24,328 bases of DNA from CAYLZO01 sp964387775 (GCA_964387775.1 CAYLZO010000052.1:1-24328); one strand, 5' to 3'. Numbered from the stretch's first letter, positions 8,481 to 18,205 are shown. Numbers and translations: made by a program. The notes: generated by a model from the sequence alone, not told the origin.

Positions 8481-8525
8481 GTAAAACTTGGGAGCGGGCA
8501 GATACCCGCCCGCTCCCAGTTTTAC
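8481..8525. promoter_or_regulatory. Intercistronic hairpin after system B binding-protein gene
   Basis: GTAAAACTTGGGAGCGGG (8481-8498) pairs with CCCGCTCCCAGTTTTAC (8509-8525): 17 bp with one bulged T and a 10-nt loop. It lies 21 bp after the binding-protein stop and before the permease gene. In many ABC operons such stem-loops protect the abundant binding-protein mRNA or cause partial termination. A hairpin sits at the same place in system A (15096-15129). Confidence 0.65.
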
Positions 8526-8545
8526 GCTAGCCAGCGCTCAGATTG

Positions 8546-10681
8546 CTATTCGCTGAGCGGAATCGCGTCGGTCTGCATGCCGTTCTGGAACTCGAGTCCG
8601 CCGAGGGTCTCGGTGTAGGGGTAGACGACGTTGCGGCTGGCGAGGTCGATGGTCTGCTTGTAGAAGAGGGTGAGGTAGGGACGCTGGTCGGCGAGGATGA
8701 CCTGGGCCTCGTAGATGAGCTCTTGCGCCTGCTCCAGGTCGGTCGTGGACATGAACTCGTCGATGAGGGCGTCGTACTCCTCGTTGTTGAAGCCAGGCGT
8801 GTTAAAGTTGCCGGTGATGGCGGTGTCGTTGCGGCTGTGCCAGAAGGACTCGTAGTAGTCGGGGAAGGCCGGGTTGCCGAGGCTCCAGCCGAGGATGTAC
8901 ATGTCAAAGTCGGAATCGACGAACACAGGACCAAGGATGGTGTTAAAGCCGGTCAGCTCCGACTTGACGGGCATGCCCAGCTCGCGCATCCACTCGCTGA
9001 TCCACTGGTTGAAGGTGGCGCGCAGCGGGTCGTAGGCCGGGCCAGGTCCGAGGATGGTCAGATCGGGCATCGGCTCGCCGTTGGGCATGGTGATGCCCTC
9101 GCCGGGCACGACGTCCTGCAGGCTCTCATCCCACGCCGGCTCTTGTGACCAGCTCCAGCCGGCTTCCTTGAGCACCGCGACGGCCTCGTTGACGCGCTCC
9201 TCGCGGGTCAAGCCGACGTAGGGCATGGGCACGTCGGGGTTGTACCAGTACTCGTTGCCGGGCGGCATGGTGGAGTACATGGGAAAGACGACGCCACCGA
9301 GGACGCTATTGACGACAAAGTCCTTGTCGGTGACAATGTCGACAGCCTGGCGGAACTCGTACTCGGACATGGGGTACTTGCGCATGTTGAAGGCCAGGTA
9401 GTACATGCCATAGTCGGCGTTCACATAGCTGACGACTTCCCTGCCTCTCTCCGCCTGCTCCTGAAGACCGCGGGACAGGCCCAGCGGGTTCAGCACGTAG
9501 TCGACTTCGCCATCGGCCAGGGCCAGGAAGGCCGCGTCCTGCGAGCCATAGATGGAAAAGATGATGTTGGGCGCGTGGGGGCCGGAGGTGTAGCGGAGGG
9601 TCTCTTCGCCAGTGGCTTCGCCGTAGAGCATGTACTCGGTGCCGTCAGGCATGATCATGGCCCAGGTGCCATCTTCGTACTCGACGATCTCGGCGCCCTT
9701 GAAGAAGTAGTCGCCGTTGGCCGTCTTTTGGGCAAAGGCACCCAGCTCGATCTGGAGATCCATAAAGCCGCCACCCGAGGGCTGGCCCGTGGCGTCAGCC
9801 TCGTACAGGGTCCGGCGGGCGTTGGTGTAGGCCTCGTCGTAGACGGCCCATTCGTCGCAGGCTGCCTGGGCCTCGTCGCTCAGGTCCTCGGCTTCGCAGT
9901 CTTCGGGGCGGTCGACCTCAGGCGCGGTCACACCCTCGACAAAAGCCTTGGCCTCGGCCACATCTTCCGCCCAAAAGTGCTCGGGCATGATGGGCGCCAG
10001 GGCCACGCCGGCCTGCCAGGTGCCCAGGCTCGGCGCTTCGTAGAAGGTGTACTCGACGGTAAAATCTTCAACGGCGACTGCGTCCACCTGAATGCCCAAA
10101 GGCATGCACTGGTTGGGCCAGTTCTGCGTCAGCCTGAGTTCCTTGCACGTGTTGTGGGTAAAGACCACGTCGTTGGCGTCGATGGGCTCGCCGTCGCTCC
10201 AGGTCGCGCCCTGCTTCATCGGGACGGTGAACGTCCAGGTGCCGTCGCCGTTGTCGACCGGGTCAACGATCTCCTCGGCCAATGACGGGACGAACTGGAA
10301 GGTCTTGTCCGCCAAGCCGTAGAGGCCGGGCGTATAACCGGAGAGGACGTAGCTGGACCACACGGAGCTACCAGGGCCAAGATAGTTCCAGTAGTTCACT
10401 GTGGCGGGGTCCTCAAAGAGGGCGATCCGATACGGACCAATCTCCGCCTCGGGTTCGGGCGTGGGCGTCGGGGGCGGTACGGTTACTTCGACCACCTCGG
10501 TGACGATCTTTTCGACGACCTGCGGGGTCTGCTCGACCTCGACGATTTCGGTCTTGACGACTTCTACGACCTCGGTCTGGATGATGATCTGGGGTGTCGG
10601 GGTCGGGCCGCAGGCGGCAAGAACGATTGGGGCAATCATCATCAGGACGACGACGATCGCCAGTTTCTTGTTAGAAAACAT
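8546..10681 (-). CDS. Family 5 extracellular peptide-binding lipoprotein (SBP), system B
   Basis: This 711-aa substrate-binding protein would be anchored outside the membrane and deliver ligands to the system B permeases. A signal peptide ends in lipobox LAAC (Cys24). Residues about 31-68 form a Val/Glu-rich tether with repeats such as TEVVEV, and a Pro/Thr-rich segment (69-78) follows. The DppA/OppA-type fold starts at about residue 80, with WTFTVPMKQGATWSDGEPID typical of SBP family 5. It is longer than the usual 500-600 aa. An acidic insertion at about 251-300 carries Cys262 and Cys275. The start is ATG 10681 with AAGGAGGAG upstream, and a promoter lies at 10854-10882. The substrate could be peptides, but relatives also bind oligosaccharides or nickel, and sequence alone does not decide. 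Confidence 0.92.
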   Translation of the reverse strand: MFSNKKLAIVVVLMMIAPIVLAACGPTPTPQIIIQTEVVEVVKTEIVEVEQTPQVVEKIVTEVVEVTVPPPTPTPEPEAEIGPYRIALFEDPATVNYWNYLGPGSSVWSSYVLSGYTPGLYGLADKTFQFVPSLAEEIVDPVDNGDGTWTFTVPMKQGATWSDGEPIDANDVVFTHNTCKELRLTQNWPNQCMPLGIQVDAVAVEDFTVEYTFYEAPSLGTWQAGVALAPIMPEHFWAEDVAEAKAFVEGVTAPEVDRPEDCEAEDLSDEAQAACDEWAVYDEAYTNARRTLYEADATGQPSGGGFMDLQIELGAFAQKTANGDYFFKGAEIVEYEDGTWAMIMPDGTEYMLYGEATGEETLRYTSGPHAPNIIFSIYGSQDAAFLALADGEVDYVLNPLGLSRGLQEQAERGREVVSYVNADYGMYYLAFNMRKYPMSEYEFRQAVDIVTDKDFVVNSVLGGVVFPMYSTMPPGNEYWYNPDVPMPYVGLTREERVNEAVAVLKEAGWSWSQEPAWDESLQDVVPGEGITMPNGEPMPDLTILGPGPAYDPLRATFNQWISEWMRELGMPVKSELTGFNTILGPVFVDSDFDMYILGWSLGNPAFPDYYESFWHSRNDTAITGNFNTPGFNNEEYDALIDEFMSTTDLEQAQELIYEAQVILADQRPYLTLFYKQTIDLASRNVVYPYTETLGGLEFQNGMQTDAIPLSE

Positions 10682-10742
10682 TGTCTCCTCCTTCTTATGT
10701 TGGTTTATTTGGTGAAGTGATACGTCAACAGATCAATCAGGC

Positions 10743-10771
10743 GCGGGAACCTGTCCTTGGTTTCTGCCCGC
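10743..10771. promoter_or_regulatory. Stem in the 5' leader of system B mRNA
   Basis: GCGGGAACC (10743-10751) can pair with GGTT (10759-10762) and CCCGC (10767-10771), with a small internal bulge. It lies in the roughly 165-nt untranslated leader between the promoter at 10854-10882 and the start codon at 10681. I do not recognise a known riboswitch. Confidence 0.3.
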
Positions 10772-10853
10772 TCCATCACCCCCTCTCAAATCCGACACTT
10801 AGAGGCGATACAACAGCCTGTTGGTGAGATCAATCTTTGAACGAAGCAGACGT

Positions 10854-10882
10854 ATGATACCACAATCCGCCAGCTTAGTCAA
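10854..10882 (-). promoter_or_regulatory. Sigma70-type promoter for system B operon
   Basis: On the minus strand the -35 is TTGACT (10877-10882) and the -10 is TATCAT (10854-10859), with a 17-bp spacer. Transcription would begin near 10847, leaving a leader of about 165 nt before the binding-protein ATG. The promoter sits in the gap after the last gene of system A, so the two systems can be controlled separately. Confidence 0.7.
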
Positions 10883-10911
10883 GGACACTGCCGCAAATGT
10901 CACAGCAGCGG

Positions 10912-11910
<999 letters not shown>

Positions 11911-11914
11911 CTAT

Positions 11915-12901
11915 CTATCTGTGGGGCTCGGCTTTGGTCACGTCCACCCAGCAGGCAATGCGGTGCCGGGGGCCCACCGGTTCCAGCTCGGGACGGACCT
12001 CGCGACATTTGTCAACGGCATAGTCACAGCGTGGCTCAAAGGGGCAAGCCGGCGGCGGGTCGATCAGGTCGGGCGGCAGCCCTTCGATGGACGTTAGCTT
12101 ATCCGCGCGCACCTCGTCGAGCCGGGGCAGCGAGCCCAGCAGCCCGAGGGTGTAGGGGTGCCGGGGATTGCCGTACACTTCTTTGACCGGGGCCTCCTCT
12201 ACGACCGTACCGGCGTACATCACCATCATCCGATCGGCCAGGCCGGCCACTACGCCCAGGTCGTGGGTGATCCAGACGATGGCCATGCCGATCTCGTCTC
12301 GCAGCCGCTTGACCAGCTCCACGATCTGGGCCTGGATCGTCACGTCGAGGGCCGTGGTCGGCTCGTCGGCGATGAGCAACTGGGGACTGCACGCCAGGCC
12401 CATGGCGATCATGGCCCGCTGGCGCATCCCGCCCGAGAACTGGTGCGGGTAGTCGTCCAGGCGCGCATCCGCCTCGGGAATGCCGACCATGCTCAGCAGC
12501 TCGGCGCTCCGGCGCCGCGATTCCTCTTTGTTCATCCCCAGGTGCAGTTCCAGGGCTTCGCCGATCTGCCGGCCGATGGTCAGCACCGGGTTGAGTGACG
12601 TCATCGGGTCCTGAAAGATCATGGCGATCTGGTTGCCGCGCACCTTCCGCATCTCACTGTCTCTCAGGTCCAGCAGGTTCCGGCCGTCAAAAATGACCTC
12701 GCCGCCGACGATCTTGCCCGGCGGCTGGGGAATGAGGCGCATGACGGACAAGACGCTGACGCTCTTGCCGCAGCCGCTCTCGCCCACAATGCCCAGGGTC
12801 TCTCCGGCGTTTACGTAGAACGAGATGCCGTCCACGGCTTTGACGACGCCGTCCTGGGTAAAGAACTGGGTCTTTAAGTCTCGGACTTCCAGCAATGCCA
12901 T
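11915..12901 (-). CDS. DppD/OppD-type peptide ABC transporter ATPase, system A
   Basis: This 328-aa cytoplasmic ATPase forms the heterodimeric motor with the F subunit. It shows Walker A GESGCGKS (40-47), Q-loop FQDPMTSLNP, signature FSGGMRQ (155-161), Walker B LLIADE (175-180) and H-loop His213. The C-terminal oligopeptide domain has cysteines spaced C-x5-C-x6-C-x17-C. Length and motif order are standard for DppD. The start is ATG 12901, with GAGGAGATAG about 5 nt upstream. It lies 66 bp after the C permease in the same operon. Confidence 0.94.
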   Translation of the reverse strand: MALLEVRDLKTQFFTQDGVVKAVDGISFYVNAGETLGIVGESGCGKSVSVLSVMRLIPQPPGKIVGGEVIFDGRNLLDLRDSEMRKVRGNQIAMIFQDPMTSLNPVLTIGRQIGEALELHLGMNKEESRRRSAELLSMVGIPEADARLDDYPHQFSGGMRQRAMIAMGLACSPQLLIADEPTTALDVTIQAQIVELVKRLRDEIGMAIVWITHDLGVVAGLADRMMVMYAGTVVEEAPVKEVYGNPRHPYTLGLLGSLPRLDEVRADKLTSIEGLPPDLIDPPPACPFEPRCDYAVDKCREVRPELEPVGPRHRIACWVDVTKAEPHR

Positions 12902-12967
12902 ATCGTCTATCTCCTCATTGAGTGAGTGGCAGGTGACTCTGCCCCTCCAGCTTTCTTTGTGTTCACA

Positions 12968-13942
12968 CTAAGCCCGGCTGCCCGTCAGGCGCGGGTCCAG
13001 GATGTCGCGCAGCGCGTCGCCCAACAGGTTCCAGGCCAGCACAAACAACACGATGGCCGCGCCCGGATAGACGACGATGTACCAGTGTTCGGCCAGCGAG
13101 GGCACCCAGTTGCGGGCAAAGCTGATCATCTGGCCCCAGTCGGCGTAGCCGCGTTGGGCGCCCAGCCCCAAAAAGCTCAGGGCGGCAAAGGTCAGCACGT
13201 AGGAGCCGATATTCATCGAGGCGATGACCAGCACAGGGAACACCGCGTTGGGCAGCAGGTGGCGGAAGAGGATGCGCATGTTGCCGGCGCCGATGGTCCG
13301 CGCCGCCATGGCGTACTCGAACTCTTTGACGGCCAGGATGTTGCCCCGGATGACGCGGGCGTAGGTCATCCAGCCAAAGACGATGATGGCCAGCATGCCG
13401 GTCAAAATCTGCAACTGGATGGGGTCGATTTCCGCGGTTGGGCTCTGGGCAAAGGTCACCAGGGCCAGGAGTTTGGCCATAAAGACCAGCGGGCCAGCAC
13501 GGCCACTGCCATACACCGTCTGCAGCACAGAGGTCAGAGTGATAGCTGCCAGCAGGAAGGGGAAGGCCTGAAAGATCTCGGTGAGGCGCATGAGGATCTC
13601 GTCGATCCAGCCGCCATAAAATCCCGAGATAGAACCCACAAAGAGGCCAATGATCGTGGTAAAGAGGGTAATGACCACGCCGATGCGAAAGGCCGTGCGC
13701 GAGCCCCAGATCACGCCGTAATAAATATCGTATTGCCCCTCGGTGGTGCCCAGGATGTGAGCGTCGCTCGGTTCGCTGGGCGTCGTGCTAAACCCATCGC
13801 GCGGGATCATGTAGGGGTCGCGGGCGTTCTCAGGGGGCGGGGCGAACCAGGGGGCGCCGATGGCCATGATGGCAAAGACGATCAGGAGGATGATGCCAAT
13901 CAAAGAAGTAGGATTCTTTAAGAGCCTCTGGAGAACTTTCAT
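12968..13942 (-). CDS. DppC/OppC-type peptide ABC permease, system A
   Basis: This 324-aa inner-membrane permease has a first helix at about residues 13-35 and a periplasmic loop ending in HILGTTEGQYD, a divergent form of the usual LGTDxxGRD motif. Further helices follow, and the EAA coupling loop is EYAMAARTIGAGNMRILFRH followed by LLPN. A segment of about 35 residues after SVLQTVYGSG is longer than in typical DppC proteins and separates two core helices. The end (ILDPRLTGSRA) is family-like. The start is ATG 13942 with GAGGTAG upstream. It is 33 bp after the B permease gene. It is clearly more distant from the two C permeases of system B than those are from each other. Confidence 0.92.
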   Translation of the reverse strand: MKVLQRLLKNPTSLIGIILLIVFAIMAIGAPWFAPPPENARDPYMIPRDGFSTTPSEPSDAHILGTTEGQYDIYYGVIWGSRTAFRIGVVITLFTTIIGLFVGSISGFYGGWIDEILMRLTEIFQAFPFLLAAITLTSVLQTVYGSGRAGPLVFMAKLLALVTFAQSPTAEIDPIQLQILTGMLAIIVFGWMTYARVIRGNILAVKEFEYAMAARTIGAGNMRILFRHLLPNAVFPVLVIASMNIGSYVLTFAALSFLGLGAQRGYADWGQMISFARNWVPSLAEHWYIVVYPGAAIVLFVLAWNLLGDALRDILDPRLTGSRA

Positions 13943-13975
13943 TGTTCTATGCTACCTCTATCCCTTATTTATGGT

Positions 13976-15040
13976 TCACTGCAACCGGATACGGGGATCC
14001 ACGACGCCGTAGAGCACATCCACGACCAGGTTGCCAAAGACCAGGACAAAACTGCTAAATAGGGTGATGCCCAGCACCGAAACCACGTCCAGCGACAGGG
14101 CCGCCTCGGCCAGAAAGGAACCCATGCCCGGGTAGTTGAACACCGTCTCGGTGATCACGACCCCGTTAAAGAGGCCGATCAGCGTCAGCCCGCCGACGGT
14201 GATGACGGGGATCAACGCGTTGGGCACGGCGTGGCGGCGGATCGCCACTCCGTGAGCCAGCCCTTTGGCCCGGGCCGTCGTCATATAGTCCTCGCGCAGG
14301 GTGTCCAGCATGGACGTGCGCGTAACACGCAGCAGAAAAGCCCAGCTCACCACCGACAGGGTCGTGACCGGCAAGACCAGGTGCTTGAGCGAATCCACAA
14401 AGATGTCAAAGCGCAGGTTGAGCAAGGCATCGAGCGTGTTCATCTGGGTATAGCGCGTGAACTCGCTCCCCTGCACGATACGCATGGCCCAGTCGGAGAG
14501 CCGCTCCGGGGGGAACCAGCCCAGCCTGGCGTAAAAGATCATCAAGACCAGCAGGCCAAAGACAAAGGTCGGGATCGACCAGCCGGTGATGGCCGCTACA
14601 CGCAAGACCTGGTCGATAAAGCGGTTGTGGTTGACGGCGGCCATGATCCCCATCCAGATACTCAGGCCGATGAGGGGGATTGCGGCCCAGAGGGCCAACT
14701 CGGCCGTGGCCGGCAGGCGGCGGCGGATCACGTCTACGACCGAACTCTTGCCCACCTGGGACCAGCCCAGATCGCCGCGCAAGACGCCACCCTCGATCTT
14801 GCCTGTGTCTGGGTCCTTGCGGCCGACCATCCAATACCAATATTGCACGGGGATGGGATCGTCGAGCCCGTACTTTTCAATAATGTCGTCAATGGCGCCT
14901 TGGCGTTTCGGGATATCCGCCACGTAAAGGGACGCCCTTTCATACTCGGTGAGCATCGAGAGCATGAGAAAGATAAGTATCGTCACGCCCAGCAGCAAAA
15001 TCGGCATGATCAACAACCTGCGAATCACGTATCGCAACAT
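13976..15040 (-). CDS. DppB/OppB-type peptide ABC permease, system A
   Basis: This 354-aa inner-membrane permease starts at ATG 15040 with AGAGGAGG upstream. An N-terminal helix (about 10-30) is followed by a periplasmic segment with YGLDDPIPVQYWYW and GDLGWS. Core helices follow, then the EAA loop with EDYMTTARAKGLAHG (about 250-264) and PNALIPV. It ends DVLYGVVDPRIRLQ. The excess over the usual length is a soluble stretch at about 178-216, not the added helices found in the two B permeases of system B. A strong hairpin separates it from the binding-protein gene. Confidence 0.93.
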   Translation of the reverse strand: MLRYVIRRLLIMPILLLGVTILIFLMLSMLTEYERASLYVADIPKRQGAIDDIIEKYGLDDPIPVQYWYWMVGRKDPDTGKIEGGVLRGDLGWSQVGKSSVVDVIRRRLPATAELALWAAIPLIGLSIWMGIMAAVNHNRFIDQVLRVAAITGWSIPTFVFGLLVLMIFYARLGWFPPERLSDWAMRIVQGSEFTRYTQMNTLDALLNLRFDIFVDSLKHLVLPVTTLSVVSWAFLLRVTRTSMLDTLREDYMTTARAKGLAHGVAIRRHAVPNALIPVITVGGLTLIGLFNGVVITETVFNYPGMGSFLAEAALSLDVVSVLGITLFSSFVLVFGNLVVDVLYGVVDPRIRLQ

Positions 15041-15095
15041 CCGTTCAGGCCTCCTCTAGACCTAGCTTAGACCGAGTTTTGGCGGGAATTCAGGG

Positions 15096-15129
15096 AACAG
15101 GGAGCCGGATTTTACCCCGGCTCCCTGTT
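15096..15129. promoter_or_regulatory. Intercistronic hairpin after system A binding-protein gene
   Basis: AACAGGGAGCCGG (15096-15108) and CCGGCTCCCTGTT (15117-15129) form a perfect 13-bp stem with an 8-nt loop, 25 bp after the binding-protein stop. The minus-strand side has no T-run, so complete termination is unlikely. It matches the position of the hairpin in system B. Confidence 0.7.
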
Positions 15130-15154
15130 TTGGTTATCTAGCTATCCCTGCGTT

Positions 15155-17281
15155 CTAGGGCGCTTCCTTTGAAAGGGCATAGATGTAGGAGTAGCTGGCG
15201 CCAGAGTAGGCGGGGTTGTAGTAGAAGCCCTGGATCCACTCTTGCAAGTGGACGCGGCCGACAGCCTGGTACATCCAGATGACGACGGCGTCTTCCTGGG
15301 CCTTGAGCTGGATCTCTTCGTAGATCGGGCGGCGCTCTTCAGCCGTGGTGAGGGAGGCCGCTTCCTCGATGAGGGCATCGAACTCGGCCGCCTTGTCCTC
15401 CGGCATGTTGATCACGCGCCCGTAGGCACCCTGGGAGTGCAGGAAGGGCTGCACCCAGTTGTGGGGATCGTGAAAGTCTTCGAGCCAGCCACCGACGTAA
15501 ATCGGCAGCTTTTGCGCGCGGCGGGTGTTGAGCAACACCGGCCAGGGCATGCCGACGACGGCCACGTTAAAGTTGGGGTTCACGTTTTCCAGACCGGCCT
15601 TGAGGATCTCGGAGGCCAGGCGGCGGGTGTCGTTGCCGGTGTTGTAGCCGAGCTGCAGGTAGAAGCCCAGGTTCCAGACGTCGTCCTCGTCCTCGCCGGC
15701 AGGAATGCCGTCCTTGTCCACGTCGGCCAGCTTGAACTCTTCCTCACACTTGGCCGGGTCGTAGTAGTAGAGCGGCTCTTCGCCTTCGCGGTAGCCCATC
15801 ATCCCGGCGATGATCGGACCCTGGGCCTGCTGGCCCTCGCCGTTCAGCGCATCCTGGATCATGGTCTCAAAGTCGAAGCAGTAGTTGAAGGCCTTGCGGA
15901 TGTGGATGTCCTGGAAGAAATCGGGCGGGATGCCGTTGCCGTCCAACTCGCCGCTGCCGACGAACTGGTTGCCGCCCTCGACGTTGATCTGCCAGTTAAA
16001 CTGGGCCGGGGTCATGGCCACGGTGGGCAGGTCGCGCCAGGCCTGGACGTAGCCGTCCGGGTTGACCTCTTCGCAGGTGCCATCGGCCTGGCACTCGATC
16101 TTGTAGTAGGGCTCGAGCTGGGGCCGGTACTGCGACGGGACGTAGATATAGTCCGCGTCGCCGGCCTCGAACATGGCCAGGCGGGTGCCCCATTCGTCGA
16201 TGTTCTTCAACACGACGCGCTTGATGCTGGGCACGCCGCTGGGGCCGCCCTCCCAGATGGGCTCGCCTTCGGGCCGCCAGTAGTTCTCGTTGGCCACCAA
16301 CACGGTCTCCTCACCGGGCGTCCAGTGGTCGAGGATGTAGGGGCCGGTGCCGTTGGCCTGGTTGAAGAGGATGGTGTCCTCGGCGGCGGGGTCGTGCCAC
16401 TGCACCCAGGTGCTGCAGTCATCGTCCCAGGCGCCATTTTCGATCATCCACTCTTTGTCCACCACCGCACCCATGAACGAGTTGGCCAGCATGGCCAGGA
16501 ACCAGGGCGTGGCCTGGTTCAGCGTGTAGGTGACGGTGCCTGCTTCGTCGTCGGCCACGACGGCGGCCTTGACGCGCTCGCAGGTCTCGACCAGGGCATC
16601 GTCAGGCACCTCGTCGAAGGACTCGACGCCCGCGATCTCCATGGCCATGTCCTCGATGGTGTACAGGCCAAAGAAGGCCTCCAGCGTCATCCAGTGCGGC
16701 CCATCGATGCGGTCCTGCAGCAAGGCGCGATGGATCGAGTAGGCCACGTCGTGGGGCTCCAGCGTGCCACCTTCGTGGAAGGTGACGCCCTCGCGAATGT
16801 TGAAGGTCCACACGTCGCCGGTCTCGTTGATGTCCCAGTCGGTGGCCAACACCGGCACGAACTCGTCGGTTCGGTCCTTATTGAACCAGACCAGACTTTC
16901 GTAGATGTTGTTCTCGATAGCCGAACCCCGGGTCTCGTAGGTCCAGGCCGGGTCCAGCGTCTCTTGCTCACCCGCGCCCGAAACGTGCGAGTAGGTGTCA
17001 GGGTTCTTGAACTCGGGCGAGACGGCAGCGACCGGTTCCTCGGTCAGCTCGGGCTCGGGCGTGGCGGTGACGACGACCTCTTTCTCCACGACCTCCGTCA
17101 CGATGACTTCCTGAACCTCAGGGGTTCCTGCCACCTCGACGATCTCGGTCTTGACGACCTCGACGATCTCGGTCACAATCTTTTCGATGACCTGTGGCTC
17201 CGGCGTGGGACCACACGCAGCCAAAACCATCGGTGCGACCAAGACGATGAGCGCCAAGATCGCCAGCTTTTTATTCAACAT
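15155..17281 (-). CDS. Family 5 extracellular peptide-binding lipoprotein (SBP), system A
   Basis: This 708-aa substrate-binding lipoprotein would capture ligand for the system A permeases. The lipobox is LAAC (Cys23). A Val/Glu tether at residues about 31-72 has an 8-residue repeat (TEIVEVVK), visible in DNA as an 18-bp direct repeat at 17133-17150 and 17157-17174. The family 5 fold begins at about residue 90, with LDPAWTYETRG, VWTFNIREGVTFHEGG and NGTGPYILDHW typical of DppA/OppA. Residues 520-531 (DVDKDGIPAGED) resemble a calcium-binding DxDxDG loop. A late motif, GGWLEDFHDPHNW, is usual in peptide-binding members. The start is ATG 17281 with GAGGAGGAG upstream. I found no strong promoter in the 249 bp before it. 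Confidence 0.93.
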   Translation of the reverse strand: MLNKKLAILALIVLVAPMVLAACGPTPEPQVIEKIVTEIVEVVKTEIVEVAGTPEVQEVIVTEVVEKEVVVTATPEPELTEEPVAAVSPEFKNPDTYSHVSGAGEQETLDPAWTYETRGSAIENNIYESLVWFNKDRTDEFVPVLATDWDINETGDVWTFNIREGVTFHEGGTLEPHDVAYSIHRALLQDRIDGPHWMTLEAFFGLYTIEDMAMEIAGVESFDEVPDDALVETCERVKAAVVADDEAGTVTYTLNQATPWFLAMLANSFMGAVVDKEWMIENGAWDDDCSTWVQWHDPAAEDTILFNQANGTGPYILDHWTPGEETVLVANENYWRPEGEPIWEGGPSGVPSIKRVVLKNIDEWGTRLAMFEAGDADYIYVPSQYRPQLEPYYKIECQADGTCEEVNPDGYVQAWRDLPTVAMTPAQFNWQINVEGGNQFVGSGELDGNGIPPDFFQDIHIRKAFNYCFDFETMIQDALNGEGQQAQGPIIAGMMGYREGEEPLYYYDPAKCEEEFKLADVDKDGIPAGEDEDDVWNLGFYLQLGYNTGNDTRRLASEILKAGLENVNPNFNVAVVGMPWPVLLNTRRAQKLPIYVGGWLEDFHDPHNWVQPFLHSQGAYGRVINMPEDKAAEFDALIEEAASLTTAEERRPIYEEIQLKAQEDAVVIWMYQAVGRVHLQEWIQGFYYNPAYSGASYSYIYALSKEAP

Positions 17282-17483
17282 ATTGTCTCCTCCTCACTCA
17301 GATTCTAGGTTTCTGGAACGAAATTCGGATCTCGTCTCTCCTTTTCTTATCCCCGTCTTCTCACCTCCTCTCAGGTATTAAGCGACGGATGAGAAACGGA
17401 TACGCGAGCGTTCAGTGGAAACGTGCTCTCTTTTCGCTCCGCGCGCTCCGTTACTCATGGCGATAGGATAGTGGCTAAACGGA

Positions 17484-17518
17484 AAGTGATAATATGGAGA
17501 TTTTCCATATTATCACTT
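17484..17518. promoter_or_regulatory. Perfect 15-bp AT-rich inverted repeat
   Basis: AAGTGATAATATGGA (17484-17498) and TCCATATTATCACTT (17504-17518) are exact inverted repeats around a 5-nt loop. It begins 13 bp after the LysM gene stop and lies about 200 bp before the system A operon. It may be a factor-independent terminator without a T-run, or a regulator binding site for system A. Its AT content contrasts with the GC-rich surroundings. Confidence 0.5.
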
Positions 17519-17530
17519 GACCACTCCCAG

Positions 17531-18205
17531 CTATGGGATGCAAAGGACCTTGCCAGGATAGATGGTGTTGGCGCTCTTGATCGTCAGGCCGTTGGCCGCC
17601 AGGATGTCGTAGGGCGACACACCATAGTCCCTGGCGATCTGCCAAACCCACTCCCCCTTCTTGACGGTATGGCGGATACGGCAGCCGGTTGCGCCTCCAC
17701 CCGCTGGAATCTTGAGCTTTTGCCCGACATAGATCTGGTTCGGGTTCTGCAAGCTGTTCGCCTGGGCGATGGCCTGCCACGACGTACCATATTTGCGCGC
17801 AATCGAAGAAAGCGTCTCTCCGCGCTTGACCGTGTGCCACGTCGTCCCGCCGGTGGAGCCCGACGGCGGAGGTTCTGCATCTGTCGGCGGTTCCGTGGGT
17901 TTGGGCTCAGACGACGATGGCCCTGTCGGTGCAGGGGCGGCCGTCGCCTCACCCGGGGGCACAGGCTCCGTCGGCATGGTCTCGGCACTGGTCGGGACGG
18001 GCGTCACTGCCGACACCACGGTCTGCCCCGGCTCGAGTGTATCCTGTTCGCCCACGGTGGGCTCGCCCGCCATGGGAGAGGCTTCCGGCGACTCTGTCGT
18101 CTCTGTCTCCCGCTCTTGGGCTGACCGCTCACAACCTGCCAGGCTGCCCAGCACCAACACCCCTACCAATAGAAACAGGCCGAGCTTTGACATTCTTTGC
18201 CTCAT
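17531..18205 (-). CDS. LysM-repeat lipoprotein
   Basis: This 224-aa surface lipoprotein has a signal peptide ending in lipobox SLAGC (Cys25). A low-complexity Thr/Pro/Glu/Ser linker (about 26-121) is followed by two LysM domains. LysM1 at about 123-167 contains HTVKRGETLSSIARKYG and IYVGQKLKIP. LysM2 at about 178-224 contains HTVKKGEWVWQIARDYG and IYPGKVLCIP. LysM domains bind N-acetylglucosamine polymers such as peptidoglycan. Cys175 and Cys222 flank LysM2 and could form a disulfide. No enzymatic domain is attached, so it is probably a cell-surface anchoring or scaffolding protein. The start is ATG 18205 with AGGAGGAGAG upstream, and ATG 18193 is a weaker alternative. It has its own promoter at 18270-18298. 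Confidence 0.9.
   Translation of the reverse strand: MRQRMSKLGLFLLVGVLVLGSLAGCERSAQERETETTESPEASPMAGEPTVGEQDTLEPGQTVVSAVTPVPTSAETMPTEPVPPGEATAAPAPTGPSSSEPKPTEPPTDAEPPPSGSTGGTTWHTVKRGETLSSIARKYGTSWQAIAQANSLQNPNQIYVGQKLKIPAGGGATGCRIRHTVKKGEWVWQIARDYGVSPYDILAANGLTIKSANTIYPGKVLCIP

Noticed and set aside
10682..10853. Riboswitch in the long leader of system B
   Set aside because: Only a modest stem (10743-10771) and a repeated GATTGATCT were seen. No known aptamer core was recognised, so it is reported only as a leader stem.
15242..17308. Long plus-strand open frame of 688 codons opposite the system A binding-protein gene
   Set aside because: It is antisense to a clear family 5 binding protein with lipobox and ribosome site. 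Its translation shows no domain and an odd Val/Asp/Gly/Leu-rich composition expected from the reverse strand of a GC-rich gene.
17282..17483. Promoter for system A
   Set aside because: Candidates such as TATCCT and TAATAC lack a matching -35 at 16-18 bp, so none is called.
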